Positions 1 to 12,716 of a DNA stretch of 64,000 bases are shown piece by piece; the stretch's first letter is position 1; each line of letters opens with the position of its first letter. Origin of the DNA: Eucalyptus grandis (lineage: Eukaryota; Streptophyta; Magnoliopsida; Myrtales; Myrtaceae); NCBI RefSeq assembly GCF_016545825.1, contig NC_052618.1, positions 1,924,461 to 1,988,460 of the forward strand, in the 5' to 3' direction. The notes under the pieces were generated by a model, which made no database searches, was not told the origin of the DNA, and saw only the letters and a list, made by a program, of their open reading frames with translations. Made by a program: the position numbers and the translations under genes.

Positions 1-1562
1 AGTTTAGGTTGACACAAGTGTACTCATTTAGGGTTTTTCGTGATATAAGCCCTGATTTTTATGCAAGTGATTACAGTTGAAGCCAAAATTTAAGCATCAA
101 CAATTGATAAATTAAACCATTGATCAAATAATTTGGTCTTGGTTTGTTATATTTATCGAACTTATTAATTAATTAATGATTTGCCCAAATATTTTGGCGT
201 GATTTTGTTCTTCATTAAACTAATTTTCAACAACTTGAGGAAAAAAGGAGTTAAATAATCAATAGGTCTCATTACTTAATGAAAAGGAGCCGAGATTATA
301 TGTACAAAGTTCTTACCAGTCTTGTTTTTCCTTTATATCTATAAACCAAAACTGGCTTTGGTTTTCTAGATTAATTGAGATTATTTAAAAGATGAATTTT
401 TTTGGTCGAATTATTTATTAGGTAATTATCCTTTAACAAGATTTGGGTTTTGGTTTTCCGGATTTACTGAACTCATTAATTGATCATTTAACCTTTGGAC
501 TAGTTATTGGGGCGGGACTATTTTTTCTTTTTTAAAAATTATTAAAACTTGTGATAATTAATAGGTTTCGTTAAATGAAGAGGGGCCAAGCTGATAATAA
601 TAATCTGTGTCGTCATCTTCCGCGCCAAGCAACATACATTCATTACGTTTGGGTTGGTTAAATTAAACCCACTCTTGCATAATAACAGGGTCAGACTTAT
701 TACGAACTCATTTTACATAAGATGTTGGGCCATGCATAGTTCTAAATTCTCGGTACCAACAAAACCTCATTGAATGTTCAAAAGTCAAGTTTACATAGCA
801 TATGAGCAGCAAAAGTGTACGCGCGTTCTCGAATGAATATATAGTTAACATTTGAAGGTTTCGCTGAATCGTCCAGTATAGGCTTTTTGAATTATCAGTT
901 AACGGAAAGAAAGAAATTACCAATGGGGCAATTGGGTACGTACATATATAAATAGAGAAATACATTTCGAGATTTGAAGTTTTTGTTTTTTTTTTTTTTA
1001 CGATTGCTTACAAGATTAAAAAGATTCAAAGTAAGATTTATATAAGATTATTAAGTATACTTTTATCCATTGATAGAGTGTTACATAAAACAACTATCGG
1101 GATTTAATTTGTCAGAAAACCTTTGAAGTAAGAAGTCCTCTTTACATTACTTTATATAACAGTATGCTAGATCGACTAGCTTTAACTACGTATTCATGTG
1201 ATTATTAGAGATGAACGTATGATTATTAAACCATCTATTAATCTTTTTATCGCTTAGGCATTTGTTTCAAAAGGCTGTGTTAAAAGCATAAGAAATAAAG
1301 TGACGGTTTCTTTATAGCTTTGTACGGGACTATGTTTTAGACTCGAAAGCTAGTGAAGACCTTAGGGGCGGATTGTATTTTGCAGATCATTTTAAAAATT
1401 ACAAGTTTAATAAGCACATTAAACGCTGAAAATATGATTCATCCACAATTGTTCTTCCGTGATAGTTAACCAGAAGGTTTAAGAGGCATGAAAAATAAAA
1501 TAAAAAATTTGAGGAGAATCCAATCAAAAATTATAATTCTTTCGTCCTTTTTATATTACACG

Positions 1563-1568
1563 TTTATT
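1563..1568 (-). other. AATAAA polyadenylation signal of array copy 1
   Basis: Minus-strand AATAAA (inside CAATAAACG) begins 24 bp beyond the TGA stop. It is preserved in the other array units and at 26621-26626, 39136-39141 and 62853-62858. The type 2 paralogues have a changed base here (AACTAAACG), so they lack the canonical hexamer at this position. Confidence 0.55.
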
Positions 1569-1591
1569 GTACTATGAAATAGGAATAGCTC

Positions 1592-1954
1592 TCAATGAGC
1601 CGGCTGGGGAGGGGATACGGGACTGAGAGCCGCAACGCAGTTGTTCCATGTCTCATTGCTCCTCCTATAGACATCAGATTTTGTCCCCTTAATCGGCTTG
1701 TGGCTCGAGATGCTCAACTCCACAAATTGGTTGTGGCAGTTCTTCCCCGCTTTCAAGAGCTCACGACAACATTCATTGGTGGGTGTAAAGGTGTCGGCAA
1801 GGAATATGAATTGAAAGAGTCCAGACCCACAATCGGATCTTATTCCCTTTCCGCAATCAGGGTTTCCGACCTTGGCGAAGGTAGCCTTAGGAAGCAATGC
1901 AACAGGGACGACCAACAAGATCATAAGAGCGGACAAGTTCTTCGGCGTTGCCAT
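1592..1954 (-). CDS. DD11-like secreted cysteine-rich protein, array copy 1 (intact)
   Basis: Encodes 120 aa in one exon. Residues 1-27 form a signal peptide: basic start (K5), hydrophobic core LMILLVVPVALL, and a likely cleavage after TFA-27. The mature ~93 aa has six cysteines: C34, C42, the CC pair C62-C63, C73 and C106. The signature ECC-x2-LLKAGK-x-CH and the late SNETWNNC match DD11-like / prolamin-like plant proteins, which are small, secreted and associated with the female gametophyte. The six cysteines could form three disulphides. The start ATG is the only one giving a signal peptide and lies 85 bp from a TATA box. AATAAA lies 24 bp past the stop. This is one of only two intact copies in the array. 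Family assignment is by motif memory and the exact role is unknown. Confidence 0.85.
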   Translation of the reverse strand: MATPKNLSALMILLVVPVALLPKATFAKVGNPDCGKGIRSDCGSGLFQFIFLADTFTPTNECCRELLKAGKNCHNQFVELSISSHKPIKGTKSDVYRRSNETWNNCVAALSPVSPPQPAH

Positions 1955-2038
1955 TATGGTCTTTTGGGGATAGGAGGGTGAGAAAATTTTCCGAGGTTGT
2001 TGATCGTTTGATGATGCAGTTGATCTTGAGATGAGAAC

Positions 2039-2046
2039 TTATATAG
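2039..2046 (-). promoter_or_regulatory. TATA box of array copy 1
   Basis: On the minus strand the site reads CTATATAA within GAGCTATATAAGTTC, 85 bp upstream of the ATG at 1954. A start site about 30 bp downstream would give a ~55-nt 5' leader. The same box at nearly the same distance (84-87 bp) was checked at array copies 2, 3, 4 and 10, at the LTR-split copy, and at the 63-kb gene. It is also conserved at both type 2 genes. Confidence 0.7.
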
Positions 2047-2407
2047 CTCGAGGGAAGTAGTGCATTAATGAAATCAATTCATCGGTTAAGATTTAGAAAT
2101 TTATGTAGGGAACGTGTAGAATTATTTCTCTTGCAATAAATGCAATGATTGAGGGCCTGTCTTCTGACTTTTTTCCAGTTCAATCATTTGCCATTAAAAA
2201 ACAAAAGCATTAATGAGTTGCTTGGTTGAAGAGAATTATCTGTAAACGAAAATACTTATTTCCAATGTGATTTTCAATCCCACGTTTGATATATAATACG
2301 AACTGGTGACATGCCCTCAGTTTAAAATAATTTTATAAAATTAAATTAGCTTAAAACGTTTCACCATATATACTCGCAAATGCACGTTATGTTAACGATA
2401 CCTTTTA

Positions 2408-2850
2408 TTTAGGGTTAGGGTCCATCCCTAATTTTTAGGATTAACGCCACAAAAAGTTATCAAACAAGTACATCTATGACAAATTTATCTCAAACTAATT
2501 TTTAAAACCGCCATAATTCAAAGCTAGTATTCCTATGACAAATTTTCCCAAACTAATTTTTTGACTACAAAAGATCCCAACCCGATACGTTTTTGATAAA
2601 TTTGCTCTCAATTAGTTCCTATGAAATTGTATTAATATCACGAAAAGTCACAAAACCGATATCCTTGTAACAAATGGAGGATAAACCAAATACCCATCAA
2701 CTACCACATATCATCCATCCAACTCAGGAATTTGATAAAAAAATTTAACGAAATCCAGTAAAAGATAAATTTGTCATAAGTATACTAGTTTAGGTTGACA
2801 CAAGTGTACTCATTTAGGGTTTTTCGTGATATAAGCTCTGATTTTTATGC
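2408..2850. mobile_element. Degenerate inverted-repeat (foldback/MITE-like) element at each unit edge
   Basis: The left arm has about three diverged ~65-bp repeats of the form 'acatctatgacaaattta ... caaactaatttttt'. The right arm carries the inverted counterpart, 'aaatttgtcataagtatact ... gggtttttcgtg'. A better-preserved relative lies at 54791-55306. Counterparts in the array are about 5187-5629, 7967-8408, 10752-11194, 13538-13979, 16325-16766, 19113-19555, 21899-22340 and 24687-25129. It starts ~30 bp inside the unit junction and contains a short telomere-like stretch, tttagggttaggg. No coding capacity and no target-site duplication were recognised. Element class is uncertain. Confidence 0.55.
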
Positions 2851-4374
2851 AAGTGATTACAGTTGAAGCCAAAATTTAAGCATCAACAATTGATAAATTA
2901 AACCATTGATCAAATAATTTGGTCTTGGTTTGTTATATTTATCGAACTTATTAATTAATTAATGATTTGCCCAAATATTTTGGCGCGATTTTGTTCTTCA
3001 TCAAATTAATTTTCAACAACTTGAGGGAAACAAAAGTTAAATAATCAATAGGTCTCATTAATTAATGAAAAGGAGCCGAGATTATATGTACAAAGTTCTT
3101 ACCAGTCTTGTTTTTCCTTTATATCTATAAACCAAAACTGGCTTTGGTTTTCTAGATTAATTGAGATTATTTAAAAGATGAATTTTTTTGGTCGAATTAT
3201 TTATTAGGTAATTATCCTTTAACAAGATTTGGGTTTTGGTTTTCCGGATTTACTGAACTCATTAATTGATCATTTAACCTTTGGACTAGTTATTGGGGCG
3301 GGACTATTTTTTCTTTTTTAAAAATTATTAAAACTTGTGATAATTAATAGGTTTCGTTAAATGAAGAGGGGCCAAGCTGATAATAATAATCTGTGTCGTC
3401 ATCTTCCGCGCCAAGCAACATACATTCATTACGTTTGGGTTGGTTAAATTAAACCCACTCTTGCATAATAACAGGGTCAGACTTATTACGAACTCATTTT
3501 ACATAAGATGTTGGGCCATGCATAGTTCTAAATTCTCGGTACCAACAAAACCTCATTGAATGTTCAAAAGTCAAGTTTACATAGCATATGAGCAGCAAAA
3601 GTGTACGCGCGTTCTCGAATGAATATATAGTTAACATTTGAAGGTTTGGCTGAATCGTCCAAGTATAGGCTTTTGAATTATCAGTTAACGGAAAGAAAGA
3701 AATTACCAATGGAGCAATTGGATACGTACATATATAAATAGAGAAATACATTTCGAGATTTGAAGTTTTTGTTTTTTTTTTTTATGATTGCTTACAAGAT
3801 TAAAAAGATTCAAAGTAAGATTTATATAAGATTATTAAGTATACATTTATCCATTGATAGAGTGTTACATAAAACAACTATCGGGATTTAATTTGTCAGA
3901 AAACCTTGAAGTAAGAAGTCCTCTTTACATTACTTTATATAACAGTATGCTAGATCGACTAGCTTTAACTACGTATTCATGTGATTATTAGAGATGAACG
4001 TATGATTATTAAACCATCTATTAATCTTTTTATCGCTTAGGCATTTGTTTCAAAAGGCTGTGTTAAAAGCATAAGAAATAAAGTGACGGTTTCTTTATAG
4101 CTTTGTACGGGACTATGTTTTAGACTCGAAAGCTAGTGAAGACCTTAGGGGCGGATTGTATTTTGCAGATCATTTTAAAAATTACAAGTTTAATAAGCAC
4201 ATTAAACGCTGAAAATATGATTCATCCACAATTGTTCTTCCGTGATAGTTAACCAGAAGGTTTAAGAGGCATGAAAAATAAAATAAAAAATTTGAGGAGA
4301 ATCCAATCAAAAATTATAATTCTTTCGTCCTTTTTATATTACACGTTTATTGTACTATGAAATAGGAATAGCTC

Positions 4375-4735
4375 TCAATGAGCCGGCTGGGGAGGGGATA
4401 CGGGACTGAGAGCCGCAACGCAGTTGTTCCATGTCTCATTGCTCCTCCTATAGACATCAGATTTTGTCCCCTTAATCGGCTTGTGGCTCGAGATGCTCAA
4501 CTCCACAAATTGGTTGTGGCAGTTCTTCCCGCTTTCAAGAGCTCACACAACATTCATTGGTGGGTGTAAAGGTGTCGGCAAGGAATATGAATTGAAAGAG
4601 TCCAGACCCACAATCGGATCTTATTCCCTTTCCGCAATCAGGGTTTCCGACCTTGGCGAAGGTAGCCTTAGGAAGCAATGCAACAGGGACGACCAACAAG
4701 ATCATAAGAGCGGACAAGTTCTTCGGCGTTGCCAT
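4375..4735 (-). pseudogene. DD11-like gene, array copy 2 (two 1-bp deletions)
   Basis: Same gene as copy 1, but 361 bp instead of 363. One base is missing from the C4 tract (CCC) and the G of 'cacgacaac' is also missing. Translation from the ATG at 4735 keeps the signal peptide, C34, C42 and the ECC pair. It then reads VSS and stops at residue 66, losing C73 and C106. The TATA box at 4820-4827 and the sequence beyond the indels are unchanged. This is the only copy with two deletions in this spot. It is either a real pseudogene or an assembly consensus error. Confidence 0.8.
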
Positions 4736-7149
4736 TATGGTCTTTTGGGGATAGGAGGGTGAGAAAATTTTCCGAGGTTGTTGATCGTTTGATGATGCAG
4801 TTGATCTTGAGATGAGAACTTATATAGCTCGAGGGAAGTAGTGCATTAATGAAATCAATTCATCGGTTAAGATTTAGAAATTTATGTAGGGAACGTGTAG
4901 AATTATTTCTCTTGCAATAAATGCAATGATTGAGGGCCTGTCTTCTGATTTTTTCCAGTTCAATCATTTGCCATTAAAAACAAAAGCATTAATGAGTTGC
5001 TTGGTTGAAGAGAATTATCTGTAAACGAAAATACTTATTTCCAATGTGATTTTCAATCCCACGTTTGATATATAATACGAACTGGTGACATGCCCTCAGT
5101 TTAAAATAATTTTATAAAATTAAATTAGCTTAAAACGTTTCACCATATATACTCGCAAATGCACGTTAGGTTAACGATACCTTTTATTTAGGGTTAGGGT
5201 CCATCCCTAATTTTTAGGATTAACGCCACAAAAAGTTATCAAACAAGTACATCTATGACAAATTTATCTCAAACTAATTTTTTTAACCGCCATAATTCAA
5301 AGCTAGTATTCCTATGACAAATTTCCCCAAACTAATTTTTTGACTACAAAAGATCCCAACCCGATACGTTTTTGATAAATTTGCTCTCAATTAGTTCCTA
5401 TGAAATTGTATTAATATCACGAAAAGTCACAAAACCGATATCCTTGTAACAAATGGAGGATAAACCAAATACCCATCAACTACCACATATCATCCATCCA
5501 ACTCAGGAATTTGATAAAAAAATTTAACGAAAACCAGTAAAAGATAAATTTGTCATAAGTATACTAGTTTAGGTTGACACAAGTGTACTCATTTAGGGTT
5601 TTTCGTGATATAAGCCCTGATTTTTATGCAAGTGATTACAGTTGAAGCCAAAATTTAAGCATCAACAATTGATAAATTAAACCATTGATCAAATAATTTG
5701 GTCTTGGTTTGTTATATTTATCGAACTTATTAATTAATTAATGATTTGCCCAAATATTTTGGCGTGATTTTGTTCTTCATTAAATTAATTTTCAACAACT
5801 TGAGGAAAAAAAAAGTTAAATAATCAATAGGTCTCATTAATTAATGAAAAGGAGCGGAGATTATATGTACAAAGTTCTTACCAGTCTTGTTTTTCCTTTT
5901 ACATCTATAAACCAAAACTGGCTTTGGTTTTCTAGATTAATTGAGATTATTTAAAAGATGAATTTTTTTGGTCGAATTATTTATTAGGTAATTATCCTTT
6001 AACAAGATTTGGGTTTTGGTTTTCCGGATTTACTGAACTCATTAATTGATCATTTAACCTTTGGACTAGTTATTGGGGCGGGACTATTTTTTCTTTTTAA
6101 AAATTATTAAAACTTGTGATAATTAATAGGTTTCGTTAAATGAAGAGGGGCCAAGCTGATAATAATAATCTGTGTCGTCATCTTCCGCGCCAAGCAACAT
6201 ACATTCATTACGTTTGGGTTGGTTAAATTAAACCCACTCTTGCATAATAACAGGGTCAGACTTATTACGAACTCATTTTACATAAGATGTTGGGCCATGC
6301 ATAGTTCTAAATTCTCGGTACCAACAAAACCTCATTGAATGTTCAAAAGTCAAGTTTACATAGCATATGAGCAGCAAAAGTGTACGCGCGTTCTCGAATG
6401 AATATATAGTTAACATTTGAAGGTTTCGCGGAATCGTCCAGTATAGGCTTTTCGAATTATCAGTTAACGGAAAGAAAGAAATTACCAATGGAGCAATTGG
6501 GTACGTACATATATAAATACAGAAATACATTTCAAGATTTGAAGTTTTTGTTTTTTATGATTGCTTACGAGATTAAAAAGATTCAAAGTAAGATTTATAT
6601 AAGATTATTAAGTATACATTTATCCATTGATAGAGTGTTACATAAAACAACTATCGCGGATTTAATTTGTCAGAAAACCTTTGAAGTAAGAAGTCCTCTT
6701 TGCATTACTTTATATAACAGTATGCTAGATCGACTAGCTTTAACTACGTATTCATGTGATTATTAGAGATGAACGTATGATTATTAAACCATCTATTAAT
6801 CTTTTTATCCCTTAGGCATTTGTTTCAAAAGGCTGTTAAAAGCATAAGAAATAAAGTGACGGTTTCTTTATAGCTTTGTACGGGACTATGTTTTTAGACT
6901 CGAAAGCTAGTGAAGACCTTAGGGGCGGATTGTATTTTGCAGATCATTTTAAAAAATTACAAGTTTAATAAGCACATTAAACGCTGAAAATATGATTCAT
7001 CCACAATTGTTCTTCCGTGATAGTTAACCAGAAGGTTTAAGAGGCATGAAAAATAAAATAAAAAATTTGAGGAGAATCCAATCAAAAATTATAATTCTTT
7101 CGTCCTTTTTATATTACACGTTTATTGTACTATGAAATAGGAATAGCTC

Positions 7150-7511
7150 TCAATGAGCCGGCTGGGGAGGGGATACGGGACTGAGAGCCGCAACGCAGTT
7201 GTTCCATGTCTCATTGCTCCTCCTATAGACATCAGATTTTGTCCCCTTAATCGGCTTGTGGCTCGAGATGCTCAACTCCACAAATTGGTTGTGGCAGTTC
7301 TTCCCGCTTTCAAGAGCTCACGACAACATTCATTGGTGGGTGTAAAGGTGTCGGCAAGGAATATGAATTGAAAGAGTCCAGACCCACAATCGGATCTTAT
7401 TCCCTTTCCGCAATCAGGGTTTCCGACCTTGGCGAAGGTAGCCTTAGGAAGCAATGCAACAGGGACGACCAACAAGATCATAAGAGCGGACAAGTTCTTC
7501 GGCGTTGCCAT
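7150..7511 (-). pseudogene. DD11-like gene, array copy 3 (frameshifted, 79-aa product)
   Basis: A single C is missing from the C4 tract, so the locus is 362 bp. The frame from 7511 runs 79 aa. The signal peptide, C34, C42, C62 and C63 are intact through RELLKAG, followed by an out-of-frame tail RTATTNLWS. C73, the conserved SNETWNNC segment and C106 are lost. The original reading frame is otherwise undamaged downstream, so this is a single lesion. The TATA box at 7596-7603 is preserved. A truncated four-cysteine secreted peptide could be made if transcribed. Confidence 0.8.
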
Positions 7512-9934
7512 TATGGTCTTTTGGGGATAGGAGGATGAGAAAATTTTCCGAGATTGTTGATCGTTTGATGATGCAGTTGATCTTGAGATGAGAACTTATA
7601 TAGCTCGAGGGAAGTAGTGCATTAATGAAATCAATTCATCGGTTAAGATTTAGAAATTTATGTAGGGAACGTGTAGAATTATTTCTCTTGCAATAAATGC
7701 AATGATTGAGGGCCTGTCTTCTGACTTTTTTCCAGTTCAATCATTTGCCATTAAAAGACAAAAGCATTAATGAGTTGCTTGGTTGAAGAGAATTATCTGT
7801 AAACGAAAATACTCATTTCCAATGTGATTTTCAATCCCACGTTTGATACATAATACGAACTAGTGACATGCCCTCAGTTTAAAATAATTTTATAAAATTA
7901 AATTAGCTTAAAACGTTTCACCATATATACTCTCGCAAATGCACGTTATGTTAACGATACCTTTTATTTAGGGTTAGGGTCCATCCCTAATTTTTAGGAT
8001 TAACGCCACAAAAAGTTATCAAACAAGTACATCTATGACAAATTTATCTCAAACTAATTTTTAAAACCGCCATAATTCAAAGCTAGTATTCCTATGACAA
8101 ATTTCCCAAACTAATTTTTTGACTACAAAAGATCCCAACCCGATACGTTTTTGATAAATTTGCTCTCAATTAGTTCCTATGAAATTGTATTAATATCACG
8201 AAAAGTCACAAAACCGATATCCTTGTAACAAATGGAGGATAAACCAAATACCCATCAACTACCACATATCATCCATCCAACTCAGGAATTTGATAAAAAA
8301 ATTTAACGAAAACCAGTAAAAGATAAATTTGTCATAAGTATACTAGTTTAGGTTGACACAAGTGTACTCATTTAGGGTTTTTCGTGATATAAGCCCTGAT
8401 TTTTATGCAAGTGATTACAGTTGAAGCCAAAATTTAAGCATCAACAATTGATAAATTAAACCATTGATCAAATAATTTGGTCTTGGTTTGTTATATTTAT
8501 CGAACTTATTAATTAATTAATGATTTGCCCAAATATTTTGGCGTGATTTTGTTCTTCATTAAACTAATTTTCAACAACTTGAGGAAAAAAGGAGTTAAAT
8601 AATCAATAGGTCTCATTAATTAATGAAAAGGAGCCGAGATTATATGTACAAAGTTCTTACCAGTCTTGTTTTTCCTTTACATCTATAAACCAAAACTGGC
8701 TTTGGTTTTCTAGATTAATTGAGATTATTTAAAAGATGAATTTTTTTGGTCGAATTATTTATTAGGTAATTATCCTTTAACAAGATTTGGGTTTTGGTTT
8801 TCCGGATTTACTGAACTCATTAATTGATCATTTAACCTTTGGACTAGTTATTGGGGCGGGACTATTTTTCTTTTTTAAAAATTATTAAAACTTGTGATAA
8901 TTAATAGGTTTCGTTAAATGAAGAGGGGCCAAGCTGATAATAATAATCTGTGTCGTCATCTTCCGCGCCAAGCAACATACATTCATTACGTTTGGGTTGG
9001 TTAAATTAAACCCACTCTTGCATAATAACAGGGTCAGACTTATTACGAACTCATTTTACATAAGATGTTGGGCCATGCATAGTTCTAAATTCTCGGTACC
9101 AACAAAACCTCATTGAATGTTCAAAAGTCAAGTTTACATAGCATATGAGCAGCAAAAGTGTACGCGCGTTCTCGAATGAATATATAGTTAACATTTGAAG
9201 GTTTCGCGGAATCGTCCAGTATAGGCTTTTGAATTATCAGTTAACGGAAAGAAAGAAATTACCAATGGAGCAATTGGGTACGTACATATATAAATAGAGA
9301 AATACATTTCGAGATTTGAAGTTTTTGTTTTTTTTTTTTTACGATTGCTTACAAGATTAAAAAGATTCAAAGTAAGATTTATATAAGATTATTAAGTATA
9401 CTTTTATCCATTGATAGAGTGTTACATAAAACAACTATCGGGGATTTAATTTGTCAGAAAACCTTTGAAGTAAGAAGTCCTCTTTACATTACTTTATATA
9501 ACAGTATGCTAGATCGACTAGCTTTAACTACGTATTCATGTGATTATTAGAGATGAACGTATGATTATTAAACCATCTATTAATCTTTTTATCGCTTAGG
9601 CATTTGTTTCAAAAGGCTGTGTTAAAAGCATAAGAAATAAAGTGACGGTTTCTTTATAGCTTTGTACGGGACTATGTTTTTAGACTCGAAAGCTCGTGAA
9701 AACCTTAGGGGCGGATTGTATTTTGCAGATCATTTTAAAAATTACAAGTTTAATAAGCACATTAAACGCTGAAAATATGATTCATCCACAATTGTTCTTC
9801 CGTGATAGTTAACCAGAAGGTTTAAGAGGCATGAAAAATAAAATAAAAAATTTGAGGAGAATCCAATCAAAAATTATAATTCTTTCGTCCTTTTTATATT
9901 ACACGTTTATTGTACTATGAAATAGGAATAGCTC

Positions 9935-10296
9935 TCAATGAGCCGGCTGGGGAGGGGATACGGGACTGAGAGCCGCAACGCAGTTGTTCCATGTCTCATT
10001 GCTCCTCCTATAGACATCAGATTTTGTCCCCTTAATCGGCTTGTGGCTCGAGATGCTCAACTCCACAAATTGGTTGTGGCAGTTCTTCCCGCTTTCAAGA
10101 GCTCACGACAACATTCATTGGTGGGTGTAAAGGTGTCGGCAAGGAATATGAATTGAAAGAGTCCAGACCCACAATCGGATCTTATTCCCTTTCCGCAATC
10201 AGGGTTTCCGACCTTGGCGAAGGTAGCCTTAGGAAGCAATGCAACAGGGACGACCAACAAGATCATAAGAGCGGACAAGTTCTTCGGCGTTGCCAT
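9935..10296 (-). pseudogene. DD11-like gene, array copy 4 (frameshifted, 79-aa product)
   Basis: Carries the same one-base loss in the C4 tract as copy 3 and predicts the same 79-aa truncated protein ending RTATTNLWS. The leader differs slightly: 'ggaggtgag' replaces 'ggagggtgag', which moves the TATA box (10380-10387) one base closer. Copies 6 and 7 share that leader variant. The shared lesion points to duplication or gene conversion from a common broken template rather than independent mutation. Confidence 0.8.
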
Positions 10297-12716
10297 TATG
10301 GTCTTTTGGGGATAGGAGGTGAGAAAATTTTCCGAGATTGTTGATCGTTTGATGATGCAGTTGATCTTGAGATGAGAACTTATATAGCTCGAGGGAAGTA
10401 GTGCATTAATGAAATCAATTCATCGGTTAAGATTTAGAAATTTATGTAGGGAACGTGTAGAATTATTTCTCTTGCAATAAATGCAATGATTGAGGGCCTG
10501 TCTTCTGACTTTTTTTCCAGTTCAATCATTTGCCATTAAAAAACAAATGTATTAATGAGTTGCTTGGTTGAAGAGAATTATATGTAAACGAAAATACTTA
10601 TTTCCAATTTGATTTTCAATCCCACGTTTGATATATAATATGAACTAGTGACATGCCCTCAGTTTAAAATAATTTTATAAAATTAAATTAGCTTAAAACG
10701 TTTCACCATATATACTCTCGCAAATGCACGTTATGTTAACGATACCTTTTATTTAGGGTTAGGGTCCATCCCTAATTTTTAGGATTAACGCCACAAAAAG
10801 TTATCAAACAAGTACATCTATGACAAATTTATCTCAAACTAATTTTTAAAACCGCCATAATTCAAAGCTAGTATTCCTATGACAAATTTTCCCAAACTAA
10901 TTTTTTGACTACAAAAGATCCCAACCCGATACGTTTTTGATAAATTTGCTCTCAATTAGTTCCTATGAAATTGTATTAATATCACGAAAAGTCACAAAAC
11001 CGATATCCTTGTAACAAATGGAGGATAAACCAAATACCCATCAACTACCACATATCATCCATCCAACTCAGGAATTTGATAAAAAAATTTAACGAAAACC
11101 AGTAAAAGATAAATTTGTCATAAGTATACTAGTTTAGGTTGACACAAGTGTACTCATTTAGGGTTTTTCGTGATATAAGCCCTGATTTTTATGCAAGTGA
11201 TTACAGTTGAAGCCAAAATTTAAGCATCAACAATTGATAAATTAAACCATTGATCAAATAATTTGGTCTTGGTTTGTTATATTTATCGAACTTATTAATT
11301 AATTAATGATTTGCCCAAATATTTTGGCGTGATTTTGTTCTTCATCAAATTAATTTTCAACAACTTGAGGGAAAAAAAAGTTAAATAATCAATAGGTCTC
11401 ATTAATTAATGAAAAGGAGCCGAGATTATATGTACAAAGTTCTTACCAGTCTTGTTTTTCCTTTACATCTATAAACCAAAACTGGCTTTGGTTTTCTAGA
11501 TTAATTGAGATTATTTAAAAGATGAATTTTTTTGGTCGAATTATTTATTAGGTAATTATCCTTTAACAAGATTTGGGTTTTGGTTTTCCGGATTTACTGA
11601 ACTCATTAATTGATCATTTAACCTTTGGACTAGTTATTGGGGCGGGACTATTTTTTCTTTTTTAAAAATTATTAAAACTTGTGATAATTAATAGGTTTCG
11701 TTAAATGAAGAGGGGCCAAGCTGATAATAATAATCTGTGTCGTCATCTTCCGCGCCAAGCAACATACATTCATTACGTTTGGGTTGGTTAAATTAAACCC
11801 ACTCTTGCATAATAACAGGGTCAGACTTATTACGAACTCATTTTACATAAGATGTTGGGCCATGCATAGTTCTAAATTCTCGGTACCAACAAAACCTCAT
11901 TGAATGTTCAAAAGTCAAGTTTACATAGCATATGAGCAGCAAAAGTGTACGCGCGTTCTCGAATGAATATATAGTTAACATTTGAAGGTTTCGCGGAATC
12001 GTCCAGTATAGGCTTTTCGAATTATCAGTTAACGGAAAGAAAGAAATTACCAATGGAGCAATTGGGTACGTACATATATAAATAGAGAAATACATTTCGA
12101 GATTTGAAGTTTTTGTTTTTTATGATTGCTTACAAGATTAAAAAGATTCAAAGTAAGATTTATATAAGATTATTAAGTATACATTTATCCATTGATAGAT
12201 TGTTAAATGAAACAACTATCGGGGATTTAATTTGTCAGAAAACCTTTGAAGTAAGAAGTCCTCTTTACATTACTTTATATAACAGTATGCTAGATCGACT
12301 AGCTTTAACTACGTATTCATGTGATTATTAGAGATGAACGTATGATTATTAAACCATCTATTAATCTTTTTATCGCTTAGGCATTTGTTTCAAAAGGCTG
12401 TGTTAAAAGCATAAGAAATAAAGTGACGGTTTCTTTATAGCTTTGTACGGGACTATGTTTTTAGACTCGAAAGCTCGTGAAAACCTTAGGGGCGGATTGT
12501 ATTTTGCAGAACTTTTTAAAAGATTACAAGTTTAATAAGCACATTAAACGCTGAAAATATGATTCATCCACAATTGTTCTTCCGTGATAGTTAACCAGAA
12601 GGTTTAAGAGGCATGAAAAATAAAATAAAAAATTTGAGGAGAATCCAATCAAAAATTATAATTCTTTCGTCCTTTTTATATTACACGTTTATTGTACTAT
12701 GAAATAGGAATAGCTC

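Noticed and set aside
708..965. 85-codon minus-strand frame recurring downstream of the gene in many units
   Set aside because: Repeats only because the unit repeats. It is frameshifted in units 4, 8 and 10 and lost in the diverged copies at 38 and 62 kb. No signal or domain.
1595..1981. Plus-strand frames of 63-138 codons opposite each DD11-like gene
   Set aside because: They are antisense shadows. The minus strand carries a signal peptide, family cysteines, TATA box and AATAAA, while the plus frame breaks freely between copies.
2408..2425. Interstitial telomere
   Set aside because: Only about two TTTAGGG-like units. Too short for a telomere relic and part of the inverted-repeat element.
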